DNA of 64,000 nt from contig NZ_AP020335.1 of NCBI RefSeq assembly GCF_013340845.1, positions 1,550,001 to 1,614,000 on the forward strand, given 5' to 3'. Shown one piece after another: positions 35,054 through 41,951 of the stretch. Every line of letters starts with the position of its first letter. The stretch's first letter is position 1. This DNA comes from Hydrogenovibrio marinus. Its GTDB lineage: Bacteria > Pseudomonadota > Gammaproteobacteria > Thiomicrospirales > Thiomicrospiraceae. The notes beneath the pieces are model-generated. The model ran no database searches. It saw only the letters and a list, made by a program, of their open reading frames with translations, and was not told where the DNA came from. A program made the position numbers and the translations under genes.

Positions 35054-36220
35054 TTATCTATCTTGCTTTGAGCAAAAATCCGACCAAATCTTATTCACCA
35101 GAATATTTATCGACTCGCTCGCACTTGGTAAGTGCGCTTTGGCTTGTCGCCACAGTCGCTGTTGTACTGGTTGTGTCAGTCCTTGCTCAAAAACTTCTAG
35201 CATCTGCTCTTCTTTATCGACCGACAGTAACAAATCTTCACTAATCAACGGCATTTCTTGCAGATGACTGTATTCCTGCCACCAAGCAATCAATTCAGGT
35301 TCAAACCAAAGATAAACACTGCTATTAAAAGCTTCCGGCGCCATTTCATTCAGGTATAAATTATCAAACCCGCAAGTGGAGAACGCACTCAGCACCAAAT
35401 CACACACAACCAAGCTGTCTTTGATGTCATTAAAGTTATCCAAGAACACATCGTCACCAAATGCCTCCTGAAACAAACTCAGGGTTTTGTGGCGAAGCTC
35501 ATCGGATTCTTTAGGGTGTGGGCGGTACATCAGTTTGAAAGGTCTTTGCCATTTGGACAGTTGACGGGTCAAGGCTTCTATCGTGGCAAAGTAACCAGGA
35601 ATCTCCAAAATAGGTTGTCCATAAAACCCTAAAACAACAGGCTTTCCAGCCTTCTTTTCATCTGAAAAATCTACCAGGTTGGGTCTATGGCTGGCTCGCG
35701 CCAATATTGGATCGTAATGTTGATAGTCGATATGCTTGATGGAACCGATGGCAATGCTTTCCACTTGCGGATAGCGTCTTTGCGTGATTCTCACAGCTTC
35801 GTCATCCAGTACAAAAGCGGTATCGGGTATCGCGCCGGAGGCTTGGTTCATATCACCCCAAAAGCTTTGTAGTGCATAGCTGTCGATGCCATGTTCGCGT
35901 GCATAGTGCAAAACCGCTTCATCCACACCGGTATCCGGCCCGGAAATGCCGGTTAGCACCGCATCAGGCGCAAACTCGGTAAACTGGTTTCTAAGAAAAT
36001 CGTCTTCAATCACTTGTGTGAATTCATCTGCTGGCATTTCCACCAACGTCAAAGGTTTGGTGGCGGAAGCATAGGCTTCTACAAGTGGTGCAAAAATCTG
36101 ACAGGCTGGCGGTTGGCAAAGTACGCGGATGGTAAAACGGTCATCCGACATCAGGGTGGGAATCAATCTTTCAAAAGATACGGCGGTGGCTGGGTCTCTG
36201 GCTGTAATGAGTAGTTTCAT
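35054..36220 (-). CDS. Unrecognised cytosolic protein of the glycosylation operon, GT-B/epimerase-like
   Basis: 388 aa from ATG 36220. Rossmann-like N-terminus (KLLITARDPATAVSFERLIP), a central VVLGFYGQPILEIPGYFA strand-loop and LMYRPHPKESDELRH resemble GT-B glycosyltransferases or UDP-sugar epimerases, and the RPHP stretch recalls polysialyl- and capsule-type transferases. I cannot name it. It could modify or transfer the nonulosonate. The dispersed element (copy 5) lies in its coding sequence and encodes PNLVDF. Confidence 0.7.
   Translation of the reverse strand: MKLLITARDPATAVSFERLIPTLMSDDRFTIRVLCQPPACQIFAPLVEAYASATKPLTLVEMPADEFTQVIEDDFLRNQFTEFAPDAVLTGISGPDTGVDEAVLHYAREHGIDSYALQSFWGDMNQASGAIPDTAFVLDDEAVRITQRRYPQVESIAIGSIKHIDYQHYDPILARASHRPNLVDFSDEKKAGKPVVLGFYGQPILEIPGYFATIEALTRQLSKWQRPFKLMYRPHPKESDELRHKTLSLFQEAFGDDVFLDNFNDIKDSLVVCDLVLSAFSTCGFDNLYLNEMAPEAFNSSVYLWFEPELIAWWQEYSHLQEMPLISEDLLLSVDKEEQMLEVFEQGLTQPVQQRLWRQAKAHLPSASESINILVNKIWSDFCSKQDR
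35666..35685 (+). repeat. Dispersed element, copy 5 (inside a gene)
   Basis: AAAATCTACCAGGTTGGGTC: the A variant at the R position and a T in place of the fourth G. The gene is read from the other strand, so mRNA has CCCAACCUGGUAGAUUUU and the peptide is PNLVDF. Confidence 0.85.
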
Positions 36221-36241
36221 AAACGTTGATAACAACCCACT

Positions 36242-37336
36242 TCAAGTTCGCGTCGTGTAGGGTTGCGTAATATTCTCAAGCTCCATTCGGTGTCGTTCTG
36301 CTAGATTATATAGAAAAACAAACTTTTTCCACTCTGAATTTGTCACAGGCTGTCGTTTCAACGTTAATTCCGCCAGTAACAGCATGGCTCGTACCGCCAG
36401 CGCCTGTATTAAATCCACAAACCTTTGCGGAGAAACAACCGTTGAAGGGTAAGCTTCAAAGTAGGCATCCAGCAAGGCATAGGCATGAGACTCTAGTTGC
36501 TCTGGTTCATGTACGGTGAGTACAAAACGCTCAATGATAAACGCCAAATCCTTTAAAGGATCAAACCATGCCGTCAAGCTGTCTTCAAAATCCAGAAAAG
36601 CCACATCTCCCGTGTCCAAAAACAGAATATTTCCCACATTCAAATCGCCATGCACCATCTGCGCCTGTTCGGTCAAGTGCCACAGCCACTCAGGGTTATG
36701 TGAAGACAAAATCGCTTGCGCTTCCTCTGGTAAAGAAGTCATCTGCGCCGCGTGTTGTTGCAAGCTCTGCCAACGCGTCACCAGCATGTGATGGCGCTTT
36801 TCACCGGCTTGCTGAACCGACTCCCGCTGTGGATAACTCGCCAGCGTTTGATGCAACTGACCAACTGCTCGACCCAGTTGCTTCAAATCGGTCTCATCAT
36901 AATTCGTCAAACGTCCTTGCCAGAAAGGATAAGCAAACGCCGTCACATCGTCCGCCAACACCAAGGGAAATCCATCAATTAACGGAGGTGAAACAACGCC
37001 ATGCTGAGAAACATAGTCAGCGACGTTCTGCGCCGCCATCAACCTTTCAGCTTGAGAAGGGTCAACCAGTTTGACAAACCAATCAACTTTTTGAGTTTGA
37101 GATTCCTGAGTTGGATTTTTTAACGTAATCACGCCTTGAAAGCGGTAGAAACCATAAGGCTGAGGGTGATGTGTATCCAACCGGTAGACAGTCGGCAAGC
37201 TCTCAAAAAGTGCTGTTAAAATCTGCCAGGTTGGGGATAGATAGGCAAGCGAGTGGTCATCCAAAAAGTATGGATTCCATTCCAACTCCGGCGGTCTTAG
37301 CCCAAGAAATGCAGGTTCAGCAGGTAGCCAACTCAT
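36242..37336 (-). CDS. Phosphotransferase of the APH/choline-kinase fold
   Basis: 364 aa. Catalytic loop VHGDLNVGNILF and metal site VAFLDFED mark the aminoglycoside phosphotransferase/choline kinase superfamily. In this operon a small-molecule kinase is expected to phosphorylate a sugar or sugar amine rather than an antibiotic. Neighbours are the neuB-like gene (16 bp upstream) and the unnamed GT-B-like gene (21 bp downstream). Copy 6 of the dispersed element lies near its 5' end. Confidence 0.75.
   Translation of the reverse strand: MSWLPAEPAFLGLRPPELEWNPYFLDDHSLAYLSPTWQILTALFESLPTVYRLDTHHPQPYGFYRFQGVITLKNPTQESQTQKVDWFVKLVDPSQAERLMAAQNVADYVSQHGVVSPPLIDGFPLVLADDVTAFAYPFWQGRLTNYDETDLKQLGRAVGQLHQTLASYPQRESVQQAGEKRHHMLVTRWQSLQQHAAQMTSLPEEAQAILSSHNPEWLWHLTEQAQMVHGDLNVGNILFLDTGDVAFLDFEDSLTAWFDPLKDLAFIIERFVLTVHEPEQLESHAYALLDAYFEAYPSTVVSPQRFVDLIQALAVRAMLLLAELTLKRQPVTNSEWKKFVFLYNLAERHRMELENITQPYTTRT
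37218..37237 (+). repeat. Dispersed element, copy 6 (inside a gene)
   Basis: AAAATCTGCCAGGTTGGGGA inside the APH-fold gene; on the coding strand it is read as SPTWQIL, a different frame from copies 5 and 8. Confidence 0.88.
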
Positions 37337-37352
37337 GCCTCAAGCGCCTGAA

Positions 37353-38420
37353 TCAATCGTCTTTGAATTCAACATCCGACCAACGGATAACCTGACCCGC
37401 GGCAATCGGATTTTTAAGTACGTGCCCTTCCACTTCAGACCAATACTCAGCTTTGATACCCTGCGCTGGAAAAGCGAAGTGCACGCTTTCCAAGGTCAGA
37501 GTGTCCTGCGCCTTCAAGTGGGTTTTCGCTACCATCCCCATGCGAGAAACATACTTGTCTCGTTGACGCGGCAATACTCGGATGCCATCGCCCATCGCAT
37601 CGGCAATGTTATGAATTTTCTGCAATACTTCGGCAACTTGACCAATCGGCAAGGCATGACCGCCGTCCTGTTCATCACCCATATCGTCGTGACAAACGCC
37701 TTTCTCCAATACCACGGCACCCATAGCCGTCGCGGCATACAGCATTTCTTCACCACCATGATGGTCAGATAAACCATAAGGCAATCCAACGGCATTGCCT
37801 AAGGTTTGCATAAACTTGAGGTTTTGCTGATCCACAGGGTTTGGTGGGCCTTTCGGACTGTGCTCAACCACCAAGTCAACTTCATGGTTTGCAGCGGCAT
37901 CTTGTGCCCAGTTGACGGCTCTCGCCATCTCTTCAATCGTGGAATGACCGGTATCAATAATCATCGGCAACCCAAGGCGTGCGACATATTCAATCAGCGG
38001 TTGATGGGTGATATTTGAAGAAGCGATTTTGATGGCTTTGCAGCCAATTTCTTTGGCGAAATCTGCGCCTTCAAAATCATAGACAGAGACAATGACATCC
38101 ATGCCTTTTTGCTTGGCATAGTTGAACAACTCTTCATAAGCACTTAACGGCAAGACTTTACGTTCAATCAGCGCACGGTAATTTTCCTCGACAACTTGAC
38201 CTGTCTTGTGTCCCCAGAACTTTTCATTGCCGGATAATTCCGCATCCAGACAAACATCGGCATTTTGCAGAACCTCACCTTTAACCGTAGTGACACCCGT
38301 TGCCGCCAAAGCATCAATCATGCTTTTGGCTTCATCCATGTCCTGATTGAAATAGGTACCGATGTCCGGTAAAAACAACGGGCGTTTCGAATCTTGAATG
38401 TGTTGCCAATAACCTGCCAT
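37353..38420 (-). CDS. Second NeuB-family synthase homologue with an altered metal site
   Basis: 355 aa from ATG 38420 (GGAG 7 bp upstream); a GTG six codons earlier is less likely. A TIM-barrel NeuB fold is followed by a C-terminal SAF (antifreeze-like) domain (HVLKNPIAAGQVIRWSDV). Of the two metal-binding histidines of the family, the SDH histidine is present (H220) but the EKH histidine 21 residues on is glycine (EKG, G241). The N-terminal VKFQT is replaced by VKGEV. A different reaction or a non-catalytic role is likely. Classic LegI is encoded separately at 44976. Confidence 0.8.
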   Translation of the reverse strand: MAGYWQHIQDSKRPLFLPDIGTYFNQDMDEAKSMIDALAATGVTTVKGEVLQNADVCLDAELSGNEKFWGHKTGQVVEENYRALIERKVLPLSAYEELFNYAKQKGMDVIVSVYDFEGADFAKEIGCKAIKIASSNITHQPLIEYVARLGLPMIIDTGHSTIEEMARAVNWAQDAAANHEVDLVVEHSPKGPPNPVDQQNLKFMQTLGNAVGLPYGLSDHHGGEEMLYAATAMGAVVLEKGVCHDDMGDEQDGGHALPIGQVAEVLQKIHNIADAMGDGIRVLPRQRDKYVSRMGMVAKTHLKAQDTLTLESVHFAFPAQGIKAEYWSEVEGHVLKNPIAAGQVIRWSDVEFKDD

Positions 38421-38451
38421 CTGCTTCTCCAATAGCACCTTTAATTTAGGC

Positions 38452-39087
38452 TCATACCTTCAAAAAGGCTTCAATCAATCTTAAACCCATCTCACCCGAT
38501 TTTTCCGGGTGGAACTGACAGCCCATGCGGTTATCCTGCTGCACTGCCGCGGTAATAGCGTGACCACCGAAATCAAATACCGCCAATTGATCAGTTTCAT
38601 TCGCCACATCGGCAAAATAAGAATGCACAAAATAGAACGCATTGGTTTCCGGTACGGATGTCAATAGACTGTTTTGCCAAGGCGTTTTGTTCGGTCTGAT
38701 TTGCGCCCACCCCATGTGTGGAATCGTCATGATTTCACCTGAAATACTGGTTTCCGGTAGTTTTCTGACTTTGCCGGGTAAAAGTTTTAAGCCTTCGGTG
38801 GTACCGAATTCTTCACTTTCCTCTAGCATCATCTGCATGCCCAGGCATATCCCTAAAAAGGGTTTTTGCTCGGCAGCGATCTGAATGGCTTCTACCAGGT
38901 TTTGTGTTTTAAGTTGTTGCATGGCTTCAGGAAACGCCCCTACGCCGGGGAATACCAAACGATCTGCTTGCTCAACTTGCTCTGGGGTGGTGGCGATTTC
39001 GGTTTGCGCACCTTGATGTTCAAACGCACGCTGCACATTCAGCAGGTTACCTGCGCCGTAATCGATAATGGTGACCTTTGCACTCAT
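38452..39087 (-). CDS. hisH: HisH-type glutamine amidotransferase for sugar amidation
   Basis: 211 aa. Class I glutaminase: nucleophile C81 in LGICLGMQMM and His/Glu in QFHPEKSGE (~residue 193). Overlaps hisF by 4 bp, and both stand in an operon with a WbpG-type amidotransferase. In Pseudomonas O-antigen loci the HisH2/HisF2/WbpG set makes acetamidino groups; the same job on legionaminic acid fits here better than histidine synthesis, since no other his gene is near. Confidence 0.87.
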   Translation of the reverse strand: MSAKVTIIDYGAGNLLNVQRAFEHQGAQTEIATTPEQVEQADRLVFPGVGAFPEAMQQLKTQNLVEAIQIAAEQKPFLGICLGMQMMLEESEEFGTTEGLKLLPGKVRKLPETSISGEIMTIPHMGWAQIRPNKTPWQNSLLTSVPETNAFYFVHSYFADVANETDQLAVFDFGGHAITAAVQQDNRMGCQFHPEKSGEMGLRLIEAFLKV

Positions 39088-39860
39088 GATGCGGCCTCCA
39101 AAATCGCTTGGGGAGGACGCACCTCCAACCCATTGTCCAAACAGACTTGGCGAATGCCGCCTACCGCATCACGGTCATAATGCAGAATATCCGCCATCGC
39201 AATGGCATCCGCTCCCGCTTTCACCGCATCCACACCGTGCATGGCTTCACCCATACCGCCGGAAGCGATTACGGGGACATTCACCGCAGAGGTCACCGCT
39301 CTCACCAAATCCAAATCATAGCCTTTACGCCCGCCTTCATGGTCAACCGATGTCAGCAATATTTCACCCGCGCCTCTCTCCACAGCCTGCGTTACCCACT
39401 CGACCACATCCAATCCTGTGTGCTCACGACCGTTATCGGTAAACGCTAACCATCTGCCATCTGCTTGTTTAATGGCTTCTACCGACAGCACCACGCATTG
39501 CTCACCAAAGGTTTTCGCCATCTCATTAATCAAATCAGGGCGTTGAACGGCTGCGGTATTGATAGCAACTTTATCTGCACCGGAACGCAGGATTTCACGG
39601 GCATCCGCTACCGAACGAATTCCGCCACCAACAGTAATCGGGATAAACACGGATTTAACAGTTTCTTTGATGATTTCCGTCAGGTTGTTACGACCATAAA
39701 GCGAAGCCACTGCATCCATATAGAGCAGTTCATCCGCGCCTTGCTCGTAATAACGGCGGGCATATTCATTCGGGTTACCAATTTTACGCAACCCTTCCAA
39801 CTTCACCCCTTTAATCAGGTGAGAGGATTTAATATCAAGACGAGGGATTAAGCGAATCAT
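39084..39860 (-). CDS. hisF: HisF-type ammonia-channelling partner for sugar amidation
   Basis: 258 aa. A (beta/alpha)8 barrel very like HisF: RLDIK at 8-12 holds the first catalytic-type aspartate (D9), but the second catalytic aspartate of imidazoleglycerol-phosphate synthase (the AIDAKR site) is glutamate here (SVEAIK, E128). That change is consistent with delivering ammonia to WbpG rather than closing imidazole. Upstream neighbour is an unknown membrane protein whose end overlaps this start by 26 bp. Confidence 0.87.
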   Translation of the reverse strand: MIRLIPRLDIKSSHLIKGVKLEGLRKIGNPNEYARRYYEQGADELLYMDAVASLYGRNNLTEIIKETVKSVFIPITVGGGIRSVADAREILRSGADKVAINTAAVQRPDLINEMAKTFGEQCVVLSVEAIKQADGRWLAFTDNGREHTGLDVVEWVTQAVERGAGEILLTSVDHEGGRKGYDLDLVRAVTSAVNVPVIASGGMGEAMHGVDAVKAGADAIAMADILHYDRDAVGGIRQVCLDNGLEVRPPQAILEAAS

Positions 39861-40503
39861 GTTTAATATCTAATTTTTTTAACAAAAATTCTGCACTTGA
39901 TAACTGGTCATGTTCATCAAGAGCACTCCATGCAATCAGGTAAAAAGTTACACATAAAAATGCCAATACATAAAGATCTTCAAAGCTAGCTAGGGCTTTT
40001 GCCAAAGCGGGAATAAACGCCAAGATCATAGTAGCTAAAAATGCTGTTATAAAATAAATGCAAAAATACCAATATTTTTTTACAGTTAATTTACTCAATT
40101 TTCTAAATAAAAAAGAATGTTTGTCATATTCTTTTTTAATTTTCACTTCATTCAAATTTGGATCAAATTCAATATATTTAGTTGACTTAGAATAAAGTCT
40201 CAATAATTCGGATGTATCATATTTTTCTAAAAAAAAATTAAGCAACGTATAGCTAAAATCAAATCCGTATCTCATCGAAAAACTTTGCTCTAATAATACT
40301 TCCTTTAACTTACGAGGAAGCTTGCTTGAATGATATTCACTCAGCGCCTTTGAAAGTGCTTCTACACTATCCCGTTCATTCTTCTTTGATTTCATCTGAT
40401 ATTCTCTAAGCTTGTAGAATGAATAAACACCAAACATAGAAAGCATAATGATTACAGACGAACCCGTTATGTAGTGAACTAGAATATTAATTTCGGAAAA
40501 CAC
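39835..40503 (-). CDS. Unknown AT-rich membrane protein
   Basis: 222 aa, not recognised. One hydrophobic helix near residues 11-30 and two near 145-165 and 175-195; between them a charged, Lys/Leu/Tyr-rich cytoplasmic stretch. Base composition is clearly more A/T-rich than the flanking hisF and wbpG genes, suggesting late arrival in the operon. It overlaps the 5' end of hisF by 26 bp, so it is probably expressed with the amidotransferase set. Confidence 0.7.
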   Translation of the reverse strand: MFSEINILVHYITGSSVIIMLSMFGVYSFYKLREYQMKSKKNERDSVEALSKALSEYHSSKLPRKLKEVLLEQSFSMRYGFDFSYTLLNFFLEKYDTSELLRLYSKSTKYIEFDPNLNEVKIKKEYDKHSFLFRKLSKLTVKKYWYFCIYFITAFLATMILAFIPALAKALASFEDLYVLAFLCVTFYLIAWSALDEHDQLSSAEFLLKKLDIKHDSLNPSS

Positions 40504-40509
40504 CGGAAT

Positions 40510-41826
40510 TTACCTCCAAACCGTATGACGTTGCACCCAAACCCCATTTTCTTTCTTCCATAAATGCGGTGAGCGGAAAGTGTCTGCCAATAGGTCAAAA
40601 TACTCTCTGTCCATAATCGGTTGCTCGAACATTTTGGAGGCGATTGGGAATTCTTTTTCCGGAATACTCAGGTATTGGAAAATCTCTTCGGCAAAACGCT
40701 CAGGGAATTCCATATCAAAACGTTTCACTAGCGCCACACCTTCTTCGCGGTCAATATCGCCGGAACGAATCTCTTGCGCGGCATCATAGGTTGCACGCCC
40801 AATACCGAATTTCACACCCGTGGTGTAGTAATGAAAGTCATCGATTTTGTCATCAATGGAGTTGTACTTGGAATAGGTGCCCGGCGTTCTCTCAGGAGAA
40901 GCTTCAAACCCACCATGTTCATGCGCATAGTAGTAGCAGCTTTGTGGATGCCATTTCAGGTAGTAACCCAAGTAATGCACTTCCACACCCGTTTCTTTCA
41001 ACTTCTCAGGGTCTGCCGGCATATAAGGGTCTAGGTCGGACTTTTCCAACCCGAAATCTTCTTTTAGGGACTTGATGGACACACCGCCGATATTGATGTC
41101 CGCTTCATCAGTCATGGTGAAATATTGCCAATCACGTTGCGCCTTATCGGTATCGCCTTTTGGATTACCGTATTCGGCTTCGTTCTCACCGAAGAATACC
41201 AACGGGATATTCATCATCGCCGCCATTTTCGGTGCCAAGGCTTTTTGCCCGATCATAAACGCTTGGAACGGATGGAACAGCTTCTCTACCGACAAACGGG
41301 TCAACAAGCGGTGTACACGACCGTTTGGCGTCATCAGTTGATTATCGAAACCAGCATGAATCCAACGTTGGAAATTACGCCATCCCCATTCGGTATAGAT
41401 ATGCGGTGCCCAAGTCACGGTAAATGGGTGCATGCCGTATTTTTCTTTCAGGATATGCGAGGCATAAAAACTGTCTTTTCCACCTGAGCCTGGCAATAAA
41501 CAATCATAAGAACCGTCTTTTGAGCGATGCTTGTCGCACAAGGCTTGCAACTCTTCTTCACGCATGCCCCAGTCAATCGTATGTTCTTTTTCTTCCGCGA
41601 CACGACACGCATCACACACACCCTCTTCATCAAAATTGATGGTGGCTTTTTTGGAGTCTTTGGTGTGCTTATACTCGACTGCAGAGTTAGGTCGTTGGTT
41701 GGAAATGGTACATTTTTTACAGAACTTCACATCATGCGGCAGACCGTATTTGGTAGCGAGCTGGTCTTCTGGAAGTTCAAATTGAGAAAGATCGACAGGT
41801 GTTGGTTTTGGAATTAGAAATGACAT
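40510..41826 (-). CDS. N-acetyl sugar amidotransferase, WbpG/PseA family
   Basis: 438 aa. PP-loop ATPase motif SGGKDS at 114-119 and two CxxC pairs (C36/C39 in FCKKC; C71/C74 in CDAC) that would bind zinc. The family converts an N-acetyl group on a sugar to an acetamidino group using ammonia from HisH/HisF. First gene of an operon that runs to ptmE, started by a sigma-28 promoter. Substrate, probably a Leg or Pse derivative, is inferred. Confidence 0.9.
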   Translation of the reverse strand: MSFLIPKPTPVDLSQFELPEDQLATKYGLPHDVKFCKKCTISNQRPNSAVEYKHTKDSKKATINFDEEGVCDACRVAEEKEHTIDWGMREEELQALCDKHRSKDGSYDCLLPGSGGKDSFYASHILKEKYGMHPFTVTWAPHIYTEWGWRNFQRWIHAGFDNQLMTPNGRVHRLLTRLSVEKLFHPFQAFMIGQKALAPKMAAMMNIPLVFFGENEAEYGNPKGDTDKAQRDWQYFTMTDEADINIGGVSIKSLKEDFGLEKSDLDPYMPADPEKLKETGVEVHYLGYYLKWHPQSCYYYAHEHGGFEASPERTPGTYSKYNSIDDKIDDFHYYTTGVKFGIGRATYDAAQEIRSGDIDREEGVALVKRFDMEFPERFAEEIFQYLSIPEKEFPIASKMFEQPIMDREYFDLLADTFRSPHLWKKENGVWVQRHTVWR

Positions 41827-41866
41827 TTAAACGTACTTCCCCTGATTGTTTTCATTGTTTTATGTT

Positions 41867-41893
41867 TTATCGGCAAGTTATAGCAAAAATCGA
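41867..41893 (-). promoter_or_regulatory. Sigma-28 promoter of the wbpG-hisFH-legF-ptmE operon
   Basis: Minus strand TCGATTTT, 11-bp spacer, perfect GCCGATAA; the -35 is only partial. It ties flagellin modification to the late, FliA-controlled class. Confidence 0.72.
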
Positions 41894-41951
41894 CCCTAAA
41901 TTGCACCTTTCATGTAATTTCTAGCCGGCAATTTATTTTTTTACCCTTCAA

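Noticed and set aside
36568-37074. Open frame opposite the APH-fold kinase
   Set aside because: Shadow of the kinase gene; low-complexity Pro/Ser-rich translation without family features.
38891-38901. TCTACCAGGTT in hisH as an eleventh copy of the dispersed element
   Set aside because: Only 11 bases match and the G-run is absent; could be chance.
38452-39860. hisH and hisF as histidine biosynthesis genes
   Set aside because: No other his genes nearby, adjacency to a WbpG-family amidotransferase, and the aspartate-to-glutamate change in HisF point to sugar amidation.
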